Positions 38,927 through 48,766 of a stretch of 52,138 bases of DNA are shown here, in pieces. The notes beneath the pieces were generated by a model that searched no databases, was not told the DNA's origin, and was given only the letters and a program-made list of their open reading frames with translations. Origin of the DNA: an uncultured Pelagibacteraceae bacterium (GTDB lineage Bacteria > Pseudomonadota > Alphaproteobacteria > Pelagibacterales > Pelagibacteraceae); NCBI GenBank assembly GCA_902608975.1, contig CACLQI010000006.1, forward strand, positions 1 to 52,138, in the 5' to 3' direction. The translations under genes were made by a program, and so were the position numbers. Each line of letters starts with the position of its first letter. Position 1 is the stretch's first letter.

Positions 38927-40496
38927 ACAAGGTGTTAATTGCTATATTATTTACTTTAATATTATATACTGATCTATATTTATTATCTAAAAAATATCTC
39001 GTTTTGACAGGATCTTTATCATCTTGGTAATAATGGTTGGAAACGATAAATTCAGCTTTATCTATATCTTTAGTAAATACAAATTTAGACTTATTTTCAT
39101 CACCAAACATTAGTGTAGCTTGATTGTACGGGCTTATACTAAATACATAAATTTTATAGACGTCTCTTTCGTAATTTATAAGTAAATATTTAAGAACATC
39201 GTAATTTGATACACCCCAATAATCTAATTCAAAGTTTTTTTTTGCTATTTTTGAAAAGGGATAGTTATAATAAGTGTACTGATAAGGATGATTATTAAAT
39301 ATCCAAAAGATTACAATCACAATATACAAAGGAAATAATAAATTACTAAAAAATTTATATTTATAATTAATAGCTTGAATTCCATTTAAAGCTAAAAATG
39401 ATATTGGTAGATAAAGAAAATAAATCTGTCTCCATCCACCGTAAAGCGTAGAGTTGAATTCAATTATAGATAAAATTGTAAATGTTATTATAAAAAAACT
39501 AATTTGATTATATAATTGTAAATTATTTTTCCATACATGACCATTATTTTTATTTAGATTTATAAAATTACAAAAAATAACTTTTAACGTTAAAAAATAG
39601 CCTATAAAAAAAAGTAAAAGATATAATACAGGTATTGTAGATAAAATCATAACTAATGAATAGTGCCATGGCATAAATCTTCCAACCTCATAATTGCCGA
39701 AGTAGAACACTGATCCAGACCATTGGTAATTTTTCATTGTATTAAAACTAAACAAAAAATTATCAATAAGATTTGCCCATAAATATGGTAAAAAAATATA
39801 AGTAAATAAAGTAACTAATAATAAAAATATTATAATTTTTACTAAAGAATTAAAAATTTTTTTATCTAAAGATTCTATAAAAATAAAAAAAATTGCTAAT
39901 AATGGAACTATAATTCCCACAACTCTTATTCCAACTAGCAAACCTATTGATAAACTGAGATTTATTAAGCTAAACAAGCTTTTTTTTTGAAAAAAAGTAA
40001 TTAAATAATAATTTGATATTGTAAATAAAGAAAGAAAAACTATGTCTTTGCTATTATAAAAACTTTCTGCAAATATTCTTGGCATTGTTATATAAATTAG
40101 AATGCCTAATATGCATAATTTAAAATCGTAAAATTTTTTACATATGTAATAAAAGTAAATAGAAGATATAAAAAAAATTATAAAAGTTGATAAATGTCTT
40201 AAATGATAATAATTTTTTGATGTTTCTATCGAAAATAATTTTTCAAGTATTGCAAGAGGAAGATCGAACACAACACCATAATAATTATCTCTATAAGTTA
40301 AAAAATCTCCATAACCATCATATTTATCAAAGTTTAATAACTCAAATATATAATTTAACGATACAAATCCATTTGTTCTTGATATCGGCTCATCCCACGA
40401 AATTCCATAATCTTTATATATGAAAAAACCAATTAAAAAATAAAATATAAAAAAATAATATATTAAATTATTCTCTTTAAATATTTTATGTATCAT
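38907..40496 (-). CDS. GT-C family membrane glycosyltransferase
   Basis: A 529-residue protein with about 10-12 hydrophobic helices. The early periplasmic loop carries GISWDEPIS, in the position of the catalytic acidic motif of GT39/GT83-like enzymes (protein mannosyltransferase, ArnT), and AESFYNSKD follows in a later loop. These use polyprenyl-phosphate sugars. The acceptor is unknown. It ends overlapping the small coiled protein and starts 4 bases from the end of the transglycosylase gene. Tyrosine and phenylalanine content is very high. Confidence 0.65.
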   Translation of the reverse strand: MIHKIFKENNLIYYFFIFYFLIGFFIYKDYGISWDEPISRTNGFVSLNYIFELLNFDKYDGYGDFLTYRDNYYGVVFDLPLAILEKLFSIETSKNYYHLRHLSTFIIFFISSIYFYYICKKFYDFKLCILGILIYITMPRIFAESFYNSKDIVFLSLFTISNYYLITFFQKKSLFSLINLSLSIGLLVGIRVVGIIVPLLAIFFIFIESLDKKIFNSLVKIIIFLLLVTLFTYIFLPYLWANLIDNFLFSFNTMKNYQWSGSVFYFGNYEVGRFMPWHYSLVMILSTIPVLYLLLFFIGYFLTLKVIFCNFINLNKNNGHVWKNNLQLYNQISFFIITFTILSIIEFNSTLYGGWRQIYFLYLPISFLALNGIQAINYKYKFFSNLLFPLYIVIVIFWIFNNHPYQYTYYNYPFSKIAKKNFELDYWGVSNYDVLKYLLINYERDVYKIYVFSISPYNQATLMFGDENKSKFVFTKDIDKAEFIVSNHYYQDDKDPVKTRYFLDNKYRSVYNIKVNNIAINTLYEKKSN

Positions 40497-40500
40497 TTAG

Positions 40501-42728
40501 TTAATACAAAGGTTTGTTTTCAAAAAAATTAATTAATTTAATAGGTTTTCGTTCAAGCATATATCTATAAACATTATAATTTTCTAAAACCCTTTGTACA
40601 TAGTTTCTAGTTTCTTTAAATTTTATTAACTCTATCCAATCAACATAATTAATTTGATTTTTTTGAGGATTTTTTATTTAATTTTTTTCCAATACTTAAC
40701 CCTTTTGGGACCTGCGTTATAGGCAGCGATTGCAAAAGGATACGAACCATCATATTCCAAAATTAAACCAGCAATATAATGAGATCCTAAATTAATATTA
40801 TATTCTGGATCAGTAGTTAATCTTGATTTTGCGTAAGGTAGTTTTGCCTGTTTTGCAACGACTTTTGCTGTATAAGGCATTAGTTGCATTAAACCTTTTG
40901 CACCAGCATGACTATGAGCAGTCATATCAAACTCGCTTTCTTGCCTTATGATTGATAAAATGAATGCTGTCTCAGGTATTTTTCTTCCATTAATTAATTT
41001 TGGAGTACTTATCAAAGGGTAATTAAAGCTATTATGAAATCTTTTTTCGTAAGACGCTATTTTAGCTACTTGAATCGCAAAATCATACCTTGATATTTTA
41101 GTTGCTAGTTCAGCAGCTAATATTTCACTTCCTTCAACAATATTGCTTGTAGCCAAATATCTAAGTATTGTTTAGTATATTTATCTTTATCAAGCTCATC
41201 TAACAATAATACAATTTTTACTAAATCTTTTTTCATAAAAATTTTTCCTAAATGTTTTGTCTACTTTTGATTGGTCAGGTAGTTCAAATGTTTGATTTGG
41301 ATACAATCTTAAATGAGCTAATTGACCATAATATGTAGTAAGAAATTTGGTTGCTTTTTCATACCATTTTTCAGCAAGATTTTTATTAATTTTGTCGTAA
41401 GATCTGCCCAACCAATATGCTCCTCTTGATAAACTTATTGGATATCCAACATTGTTATAAAAATTTTCAAAGTGATCCTTTGCTAAAATTGGATCGTTTA
41501 AAAAGCTTAGGGCTATCCATCCGCTCATCCACTCAGCTGCAGCATATTCAGGGCCTTCTATAAGTCCATGTTTGCTAGATATTTTATATGCAAGTTCGTA
41601 TTTTTTTTTATATATAAGTGATCTTGATATAATTTCACGTTCTTTCCACCACTTTTCCGGTCTTACCATATATTCTTTTGTATTTTTGATTTTAAGCAAA
41701 ATTTCTAGTGAACTATCAACTCTTCCTCTTTTTCTTCGCCATTTTAAACGATCATAATTTAGACCTGCATCATTTTTAAGTTTTTGTGGAACTTTTGCTA
41801 TCGCATTATCGACTCCATAAGATTTACTCATTAAAATTTGTCTCGCTGTATATAAAAGCTGATAATCTTTTGGTAAATATCTTAACATTCTTTTTAAATC
41901 CCAATACTTATTTTCCCACGCTAAATAATCAGCTCTTTTAATATAGTCATTTGATGATAGATATTTTTTATATTTCTTTCTAAAAAATTTCATATCAGAT
42001 CTACTAAGTGATGCTGTAATCCAACCTTCTTTAATTAATTTAATTCCTAATGCTTGGTTTCCATTTATTATATGACTTTCACCAAGTATTAATTTGCCAT
42101 AACCACTTAATGGTTGTTTTCCATCAAACCAATTAATTATTTTTTTTGGAGATATTTTATCAGTAGATAACTTATGTTCAGCCAAATATTTAATTCTATT
42201 AATTCTAGGATAATCATTATTTTTATTTATAAATTGTTGATAATCATAAAATGATGCTCTATTTCCTTTTGTTAATAAATGTCTCCATTGTACAAAATTA
42301 TATATAGATTTGTCTTTCGCCTTTTTTGCTATTGCTAAGCCTTTTTTCCATTTTTTTTTCTCAATTTCTTGAATAGCTCTTTTAGCTAAAATATAATCTT
42401 TTTGCCTGAAGTATTTCGATTTTTTTTGAGATTTTGTTTTTTCTTTTTTAACAATTAGGGGTTTGCTTTTAGGTATTAAAATTCCAATTTTTGTATCAAT
42501 TTTCTTTTTTTTTTGCTTTTCTTTTGTTTTTTCTTCTTTTTTTATAACTTCTTTTTTTGGTTTTGGCTTAGGTTTTAATATACCTTGGACTATTTTCTTT
42601 TTAATAATTTTTTTTTCTAATGTTGGTTTTTTTTGAGGTATTATTTTTAGTTTTTCAGCATGAATGTTAGTACTAAAAAGTAGTAAAAATATTAATATAT
42701 TTGTTAATAAAAAAGGTTTATGTTGCAT
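40501..42728 (-). CDS. slt: Soluble lytic murein transglycosylase (three indels)
   Basis: Cleaves peptidoglycan glycan strands in the periplasm. A signal peptide (about residues 1-24, ending in IHAE) is followed by a lysine- and proline-rich linker (to about residue 105), a helical superhelix domain, and the SLT domain with catalytic RQESEFD, AGAKGLMQLMP and AAYNAGP motifs. The frame is broken by one extra base in A5T5 (41237-41246), one missing near 41171-41173 and one missing near 40675-40682; correcting them gives 742 residues ending in an ETRNYVQRVLENYNVYRYM-type tail. It is either error-ridden or decaying. Confidence 0.78.
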
Positions 42729-42756
42729 AAATTTTACTAAATGAATCTATAAATTA

Positions 42757-42765
42757 TGTTATAAG
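42757..42765 (+). promoter_or_regulatory. Extended -10 element before dapA
   Basis: TGTTATAAG fits an extended -10 (TGn followed by TATAAG). It ends 5 bases before the dapA ATG at 42771, so transcription would begin at or next to the start codon, giving a leaderless mRNA. No convincing -35 is seen, which extended -10 promoters do not need. AT-rich context makes chance matches common. Confidence 0.35.
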
Positions 42766-42770
42766 TATTT

Positions 42771-43655
42771 ATGTTTAAAGGATCAAATGTTGCGTTAATA
42801 ACCCCATTTAAAAATAATCAACTAGATGTTGATTGTTATATCAAATTAATTCATTTTCATTTAAAAAATGGTACTAACGGCTTGGTTCCTGCGGGAACAA
42901 CAGGTGAATCTCCAACACTTAGCCATAAAGAACACGAGCAAGTTATTGAACTATGTATTAAAGAGGCAAAAGGTAAAATTCCAGTTATAGCTGGAACAGG
43001 ATCAAATTCTACTGAAGAAGCAATTTCACTAACTAAGCATGCTGAAAAAGCTGGAGCTGATGGAGCATTAATTGTTACACCATATTATAATAAACCTACG
43101 CAAGAGGGTTTATATGAACACTATAAAGCTATAAACGATAATACTAGTCTCCCAATTATAATTTACAATATTCCTAGCAGATGTGTAATTGATATGTCAG
43201 TTGAAACAATGGCAAGGTTATTTGAATTAAAAAACATTGTAGGTGTCAAGGATGCAACAGGTGATTTAAATAGACTCGAGCAAACAATAAAAAAATTAGG
43301 ACCAGAATTTATTCAGCTTACCGGAGAGGATGGTCTTGCATTTGAATTTAACAAAAGGGGTGGCGTAGGTATTATTTCTGTAACAGCAAATGTAGCTCCT
43401 AAATTATGTTCAGATATGCAAAAATATTCAAAATCACAATCTGACAATGAAATAAAAGAAGCTGAAAGAATAAACCAAATGTTACAACCATTGCACAAAT
43501 CATTATTTATTGAAAGCAATCCTGCGCCAGTTAAATATGCAGCAAAACTTTTGGGACTCTGTGATGACGCAATTCGACTTCCATTAGTTAAAATTAAAAC
43601 TAAAACTCAAGAAGAAGTTAAAAAAGCTTTATCATCAGCTAAACTTATTAGTTAA
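42771..43655 (+). CDS. dapA: 4-Hydroxy-tetrahydrodipicolinate synthase
   Basis: DapA condenses pyruvate with aspartate semialdehyde on the lysine and peptidoglycan pathway. The 294 residues keep Thr44 ([10 protein letters not shown]), Tyr106, Tyr132 (IYNIPSR) and the Schiff-base Lys160 (GVKDATGD), matching the known active site. It is the first gene of a + strand run reaching recO, and its stop overlaps the smpB ATG by one base. Confidence 0.97.
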   Translation: MFKGSNVALITPFKNNQLDVDCYIKLIHFHLKNGTNGLVPAGTTGESPTLSHKEHEQVIELCIKEAKGKIPVIAGTGSNSTEEAISLTKHAEKAGADGALIVTPYYNKPTQEGLYEHYKAINDNTSLPIIIYNIPSRCVIDMSVETMARLFELKNIVGVKDATGDLNRLEQTIKKLGPEFIQLTGEDGLAFEFNKRGGVGIISVTANVAPKLCSDMQKYSKSQSDNEIKEAERINQMLQPLHKSLFIESNPAPVKYAAKLLGLCDDAIRLPLVKIKTKTQEEVKKALSSAKLIS

Positions 43656-44125
43656 TGAAAAAAAAAACCAATGCTGGTTTAAAAATTATTTGTTTAAATC
43701 GAAAAGCTAGCTTTAATTATTTTTTTGAAGATATATATGAAGCTGGGATAGTTTTAAAAGGTTCTGAAATTAAATCTGTTAGAAATGGAAAAGTAAATAT
43801 TGCAGACTCTTATGCTGTAGAAAAAGATGGTGAGATTTTTTTAATTAATTCTCACATTTCATCATATAAGCAAGCTAGCTTTTCTAATCATAATCCTATT
43901 GATGAAAGAAAACTTTTACTTAATAAAAAAGAAATTAATAAACTTATAGGAAAAATGCAAAGAGAAGGATTTACTTTAATACCTACAAAAATGTATTTTA
44001 AAAAAGGAAAAGCAAAAGTAGAGATTGCTGTTGCTAAAGGGAAAAAACAATATGATAAAAGACAAGCTATTAAAAGGAGAGATTGGAATCGTGATAAAGC
44101 AAGATATGTTAGAAAATCAAGCTAA
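43655..44125 (+). CDS. smpB: SsrA-binding protein SmpB
   Basis: SmpB carries tmRNA to stalled ribosomes. The 156 residues include [27 protein letters not shown]-type core (in parts), [10 protein letters not shown], and the basic C-terminal tail [17 protein letters not shown] that inserts in the decoding centre. It overlaps dapA by one base and folK by 20 bases. The partner tmRNA is not in this window. Confidence 0.96.
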   Translation: MKKKTNAGLKIICLNRKASFNYFFEDIYEAGIVLKGSEIKSVRNGKVNIADSYAVEKDGEIFLINSHISSYKQASFSNHNPIDERKLLLNKKEINKLIGKMQREGFTLIPTKMYFKKGKAKVEIAVAKGKKQYDKRQAIKRRDWNRDKARYVRKSS

Positions 44126-44615
44126 ATATGCTTACATAGCAATAGGTTCTAATTTAGGAAATAAGAAATTAAATATTGAAAAGGCAAAGTACAAATTGCA
44201 AAACAATTTAATCAAAATCATAAAATCATCAGCTAATTACGAAACCATTTCGTGGCCAGATCCTAGAAAACCAAAATTTATTAATGCTGTCGTTAAAATA
44301 AAAACAATTCTTTCACCAGTGGAACTTTTAAATAAGTGCAATAAAATTGAATTAGAACTTGGAAGGAAAAGATTTAAAAAAAACGAACCAAGAACATGTG
44401 ATATTGATATAATTGACTATGACCAAAAAATCCTTAAATCTAACCATTCAACCAACCTAACATTGCCCCATCCATCTATTGAACAAAGAAATTTTGTTTT
44501 ATTACCATTATTTGAAATATCAAAAAACTGGAAACACCCAGTAAAAAAAGTAAATATTACTAAATTAATTAGTTTTTTAAAAGATGTAGATTTAAGAACT
44601 ATTAAACAAATCTAA
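44106..44615 (+). CDS. folK: HPPK, folate biosynthesis pyrophosphokinase
   Basis: FolK pyrophosphorylates 6-hydroxymethyl-dihydropterin. I take the ATG at 44106 ([20 protein letters not shown]) since homology begins there; it overlaps smpB by 20 bases. [39 protein letters not shown] and [16 protein letters not shown] are family motifs. Length 169. No folB or folP is nearby. Confidence 0.92.
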   Translation: MLENQAKYAYIAIGSNLGNKKLNIEKAKYKLQNNLIKIIKSSANYETISWPDPRKPKFINAVVKIKTILSPVELLNKCNKIELELGRKRFKKNEPRTCDIDIIDYDQKILKSNHSTNLTLPHPSIEQRNFVLLPLFEISKNWKHPVKKVNITKLISFLKDVDLRTIKQI

Positions 44616-44620
44616 ATTAA

Positions 44621-44629
44621 TGATATAAT
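44621..44629 (+). promoter_or_regulatory. Extended -10 element before rsh
   Basis: TGATATAAT is a perfect extended -10 (TG, one base, TATAAT), ending 5 bases before the rsh ATG at 44635. The spacing equals that found in front of dapA. Transcription would start at the ATG, so the rsh mRNA from here would be leaderless. No Shine-Dalgarno-like sequence lies in the 19-base folK-rsh gap. Confidence 0.4.
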
Positions 44630-44634
44630 AAAAT

Positions 44635-46383
44635 ATGCTCAAATCAGATGATTTAATAAATAAAGTAAAATCTTACAATAAGTTTTTAAACCCAGAAACT
44701 TTAAATAAAGCTTATGAATTTGCTTTAACAGCACACAAATTACAAAAAAGAGATGAAGGAGTGCCTTATATTAATCACCCTATTGCTGTTGCTGATATAC
44801 TTACTGATTTGAAACTTGATAGTGCCACTATTGCCACCGGTTTACTCCATGACACAATTGAAGATACTCATGCAACATACGAGACTATAAAAAATGAATT
44901 TGGACAAGAAGTTGCTGACTTAGTAGATGGTGTTACAAAAATATCAGCATTTGAAAATCAGGCTGCAGCTAATTCAAAAGCAGAAAATTTTAGAAAATTA
45001 ATATTGGCAACCTCAAAAGATATTAGAGTGTTGTTAGTAAAACTTGCAGATCGCTTACACAACATGAGAACAATTGGTTTCATAAAAAATAAAGATAAAC
45101 AAACAAGAATTGCAAAGGAAACCATGGAAATTTATTCACCATTGGCTGATAGGATGGGAATGCACAGAATAAGAGATGAATTAGAAGACTTATCTTTTCA
45201 AGTTCTTAACAATGATGCAAGAGAATTAATAAAGAAAAGATTAGATGAAATTAAAGACGACAAAGTTAATACTTTTAATTCAATTTCATTTCAATTCAGT
45301 GATTTGTTAAATCAATATAATCTTAATGCAAAAATAATCGGTAGAGAAAAAACACCTTTTTCAATTTGGAGAAAAGTTCAAAAGAAAAGGGTTTCACTTG
45401 AACAAATAACTGATGTTATTGGATTTAGAATTATTTTGGATAATATAGAAGATTGCTATAAGTCTCTTGGTATATTTCATAGGGAATATAATTGTATACC
45501 TGGAAAATTTAAAGATTATATTTCATCACCAAAAATAAACAAATATCAATCACTCCACACTTCAATAATTGGCCCTAACAAAAGACCAATTGAAATTCAA
45601 ATAAGAACTCAACCGATGCATGATTTTGCTGAAAGAGGAATCGCCTCACACTGGAAATATAAATCCTCTGAAAAATTTAACTCATTAACATGGAAGGAGT
45701 ATGATTGGTTAAAAGATCTAGTTGACATAATGGATAGAAATGAAAACCCAGAACATTTTTTTGAGTATACAAAATTGCAAATGTTTCAAGAAAACGCTTT
45801 TTGTTTTACCCCAAAAGGATCAGTAATTAAACTTCCAAAAGATGCAACACCAATAGATTTTGCTTATGCTGTACATACTAAAATTGGAGATACTGCAATT
45901 GGTTGTGAGATAAATGGAAAAGAAAGTGATTTACAAAGCATTTTACGAAATGGCGATATAGTTAATATCATTACTTCAAAAAATAAATCACCATCACTAC
46001 ATTGGTTACCTTTAACAAAAACAGGTAAAGCAAGAGCCGCAATACGAAAATATTGGCATTCCAAGGATACAATTAAAAAGGAGGATAGAGTTAAAAAATA
46101 TAATACTACATTATGGATCTCATTACCTGATAAACCTGGTAAATTAGGTGAGATCACTACTCTAATTGGCACTCATAAACTTAATATCTCTAGTGTTGAA
46201 ATGAAGGAAAAAACTAAAGAATACATTAATTTTAGATTTAATTTGTCTATAAGTGAATTGAAAAACTTTACAAATTTTATCAGTGAGTTAAAACAAAAAG
46301 AGATTAAATTTAAAATCATAAGACACGAAAACAAACGAAATGCTTTCACACAAAAAATCTTTAAATATTTTAAGAAAAACTAA
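44635..46383 (+). CDS. rsh: Bifunctional (p)ppGpp synthetase/hydrolase, compact
   Basis: Rel/SpoT homologue. The HD hydrolase domain (about residues 20-150) has LLHDTIEDT with the metal-binding HD and ED pairs; the synthetase (about 235-345) has Asp260 (ITDVIGFR) and Glu320 (EIQIRT) at catalytic places. The TGS domain spans about 388-448 and an ACT domain about 491-560. Only about 42 residues join TGS and ACT, where usual Rsh proteins have helical and zinc-finger/RIS modules of well over 100. The frame is intact. So ribosome-linked sensing may be changed. Overlaps pyrE by 44 bases. Confidence 0.92.
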   Translation: MLKSDDLINKVKSYNKFLNPETLNKAYEFALTAHKLQKRDEGVPYINHPIAVADILTDLKLDSATIATGLLHDTIEDTHATYETIKNEFGQEVADLVDGVTKISAFENQAAANSKAENFRKLILATSKDIRVLLVKLADRLHNMRTIGFIKNKDKQTRIAKETMEIYSPLADRMGMHRIRDELEDLSFQVLNNDARELIKKRLDEIKDDKVNTFNSISFQFSDLLNQYNLNAKIIGREKTPFSIWRKVQKKRVSLEQITDVIGFRIILDNIEDCYKSLGIFHREYNCIPGKFKDYISSPKINKYQSLHTSIIGPNKRPIEIQIRTQPMHDFAERGIASHWKYKSSEKFNSLTWKEYDWLKDLVDIMDRNENPEHFFEYTKLQMFQENAFCFTPKGSVIKLPKDATPIDFAYAVHTKIGDTAIGCEINGKESDLQSILRNGDIVNIITSKNKSPSLHWLPLTKTGKARAAIRKYWHSKDTIKKEDRVKKYNTTLWISLPDKPGKLGEITTLIGTHKLNISSVEMKEKTKEYINFRFNLSISELKNFTNFISELKQKEIKFKIIRHENKRNAFTQKIFKYFKKN

Positions 46384-46927
46384 TGCTCTTCTAGATGGTC
46401 ATTTTGTTCTGTCGTCAGGACTACATTCCTCACATTATGTACAATGTGCAAAACTTTTAAGCTTTCCTCATATAGCAAGCGAAATATGTAAATCTTTAGC
46501 AAAAAAAATAAAGAAAAATTTTAAAAAATTTGATTTAATTTTATCACCTGCAATGGGTGGAATTATTATTGGATATGAAATTGGCAGATTGCTTAAAAAA
46601 GAAACAATTTTTTGTGAACGTGTAAATGGTAAATTCACTTTAAGAAGGGGATTTAGTATAAAAAAAAATATGAAAGTTTTAATAATTGAAGATGTTATAA
46701 CAACTGGAAAGTCTAGTTTAGAATGCGCTAAGTTAATTAATAAGTTTAAGGGAAAATTAATTGGATATGCGTCCATAATAGATAGATCAAATAAAAAGAA
46801 TTTAAAAATTAAGAAAAAAATAATATCACACATAAAAATAGAAATACCTACTTTTGACAAAAAAAAATTACCTAAATATTTAAAATCAAAACCTATTACA
46901 TCACCTGGCAGTAGGTTTATTAGATGA
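46340..46927 (+). CDS. pyrE: Orotate phosphoribosyltransferase
   Basis: PyrE makes OMP from orotate and PRPP. The 195 residues have HFVLSSGLHSSHYVQC, LSPAMGGIIIGYEIGR and the PRPP-binding VLIIEDVITTGKSSLE. The ATG at 46340 gives the family N-terminus and overlaps rsh by 44 bases in another frame; the next ATG would cut conserved sequence. It overlaps pdxJ by 4 bases. Confidence 0.94.
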   Translation: MLSHKKSLNILRKTNALLDGHFVLSSGLHSSHYVQCAKLLSFPHIASEICKSLAKKIKKNFKKFDLILSPAMGGIIIGYEIGRLLKKETIFCERVNGKFTLRRGFSIKKNMKVLIIEDVITTGKSSLECAKLINKFKGKLIGYASIIDRSNKKNLKIKKKIISHIKIEIPTFDKKKLPKYLKSKPITSPGSRFIR

Positions 46928-47643
46928 AAAAATTAGGTATAAATGTAGATCATGTTGCTACAATAAGAAATGCAAGAGGCGAGCTTCATCCTGATCCTTT
47001 AACTGCAGCCAAGGTAGCCATAAAGCATGGAGCTGACTCTATAACTATACATTTAAGAGAAGACAGACGACATATAAAAGATTCTGATGTTAAAAAGATT
47101 TGTAAGAATAAAAAAATAATTGTCAATTTAGAAATTGCTGCAAATTTTAAGATGCTTAAGATTGCTTTGCAAAATATGCCTGATTACGTATGTCTTGTAC
47201 CAGAGAGAAGAAAAGAAATTACAACCGAAGGAGGTTTAAATATATCAAAAAATATATTTAAATTAAAAAAAATACTGAATATTTTAAATAAAGCAAAAAT
47301 TAGAACTAGTCTTTTTATTGACCCAACAATATATAATATTAATTTATCAAAAGAATTAAATTCTAATTGTGTAGAGTTACATACAGGAAAAATATCTCGT
47401 CTAGTAAAGCAAAAAAAAAATTTTTCAAAAGAATTAATTAAAATTAAAAAATGCGCTAAATATGCTAAAAAAATTGGCCTCGAAGTCCATGCTGGTCACG
47501 GCATAGATTATAAAACTGCACAAATTTTAAATCCTATAAAAGAGATAGAAGAATTTAACATTGGTCATTTTATAGTAGGAGAAGCTTTTTTTGATGGTAT
47601 TAAGAGAGTAGTTAATAATTTTAAAAAAATACTTAATAAATAA
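46924..47643 (+). CDS. pdxJ: Pyridoxine 5'-phosphate synthase
   Basis: PdxJ closes the pyridoxine ring from 1-deoxyxylulose 5-phosphate and aminoacetone phosphate. The 239 residues begin LGINVDHVATIRNARGELHPDP and contain ITIHLREDRRHIKDSD, VCLVPERRKEITTEGGL, VELHTGK and VHAGHGIDY. It overlaps pyrE by 4 bases and precedes acpS by 2 bases, the order seen in many proteobacteria. Confidence 0.96.
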   Translation: MKKLGINVDHVATIRNARGELHPDPLTAAKVAIKHGADSITIHLREDRRHIKDSDVKKICKNKKIIVNLEIAANFKMLKIALQNMPDYVCLVPERRKEITTEGGLNISKNIFKLKKILNILNKAKIRTSLFIDPTIYNINLSKELNSNCVELHTGKISRLVKQKKNFSKELIKIKKCAKYAKKIGLEVHAGHGIDYKTAQILNPIKEIEEFNIGHFIVGEAFFDGIKRVVNNFKKILNK

Positions 47644-47645
47644 TT

Positions 47646-48029
47646 ATGAAATTATCAGGTGTAGGAGTTGATATAATTGAAAATTCAAGGATCAAAAAAA
47701 TGATTAAAAATAAAGTTTTTTTAAAAAGAGTTTTTTCGAATTACGAGATTTTAAATTCCAAAAAAAAAACTAACAAAACTTCTTTTTTTGCAAAAAGATT
47801 TGCTGCGAAAGAAGCATTTTCAAAGTCCCTTGGCTCAGGATTTAGTAATAACTTAAATTTTAAAGATATTATTATAAAAAATGACAGATCTGGAAAACCT
47901 TTTTTTTATATAACTAAAAAAATAAAATCCATTATTAAAAAAAAATTTAAAACTAATAAATATAATTTTTTTTTATCAGTTTCTGATGAAAAAAATTACT
48001 CTATTGCTTTTGTAATATTCCAGAAATGA
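47646..48029 (+). CDS. acpS: Holo-ACP synthase
   Basis: AcpS moves phosphopantetheine from CoA to acyl carrier protein. GVGVDIIENSRI at the N-terminus and FFAKRFAAKEAFSKSLGSGF carry the magnesium-binding aspartate and glutamate of the family. The 127-residue length is normal. It sits between pdxJ and lepB, as often found. The sequence is unusually lysine- and phenylalanine-rich but intact despite several A and T runs. Confidence 0.93.
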   Translation: MKLSGVGVDIIENSRIKKMIKNKVFLKRVFSNYEILNSKKKTNKTSFFAKRFAAKEAFSKSLGSGFSNNLNFKDIIIKNDRSGKPFFYITKKIKSIIKKKFKTNKYNFFLSVSDEKNYSIAFVIFQK

Positions 48030-48034
48030 CTTAA

Positions 48035-48766
48035 ATGAATAAAGATTTTTTTATAGATAATTTAAAAACATTATTTTATGCACTACTTATAGCAGTATTT
48101 ATTAGGTCATTTTTATTGCAACCATTTTATATTCCATCATCATCAATGGAGCCTAATCTTTTAGTTGGAGATAGGTTATTTGTTACCAAATATTCTTTTG
48201 GTTATAGCAAGCATTCATTTCCATTTAGTCCACCTATTATTAAAGATAGAATTTTTTATACAAAACCAAATAGAGGTGACGTAATTGTGTTTAAAACTCC
48301 CGCTGATAATAGAACAGATTACATAAAACGATTAATTGGGTTACCTGGTGATAGTGTACAATTTATTGATGGCGATGTTTACATTAATGATAATCAAATT
48401 CTTAAAACTATAGTTTCAAAAAATGACATAATCTTTTGTGGGTATAAAAAAATCAATGTGAATACTTTTGAAGAAAAATTACCAAATGGAAAATTACATA
48501 TTACTTCATACAGAAATGATTTTAGTTATAAAAATTCAGACAAATTTATTGTTCCACCAAATCATTATTTTTTCTTAGGTGACAATAGAGACTGCTCTAA
48601 AGATAGTCGTTTTTTGAGCGATGTAGGATATGTACATGAAAATAATTTAGTAGGAAAAGCTCAGTTTATTTTCTTTTCATCTGATTATAGAATTGGTTAT
48701 TTTATAGAATTTTGGAAGTGGCATAAATCATTTAGATTTAATCGTTTTTTTAAAAAAATACATTAA
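48035..48766 (+). CDS. lepB: Signal peptidase I
   Basis: LepB cleaves signal peptides at the outer face of the inner membrane. It has one N-terminal membrane segment (about residues 12-27), the nucleophile Ser37 in YIPSSSMEP, the general-base Lys98 in DYIKRLIGLPGD, and the late motif FFLGDNRDCSKDSR. Length 243. Its stop overlaps the rnc ATG by one base. Confidence 0.96.
   Translation: MNKDFFIDNLKTLFYALLIAVFIRSFLLQPFYIPSSSMEPNLLVGDRLFVTKYSFGYSKHSFPFSPPIIKDRIFYTKPNRGDVIVFKTPADNRTDYIKRLIGLPGDSVQFIDGDVYINDNQILKTIVSKNDIIFCGYKKINVNTFEEKLPNGKLHITSYRNDFSYKNSDKFIVPPNHYFFLGDNRDCSKDSRFLSDVGYVHENNLVGKAQFIFFSSDYRIGYFIEFWKWHKSFRFNRFFKKIH

Noticed and set aside
46340-46383. A later start for pyrE to avoid the 44-base overlap with rsh
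   Set aside because: The longer N-terminus fits the family start, and a later start would remove conserved residues before HFVLSSG.
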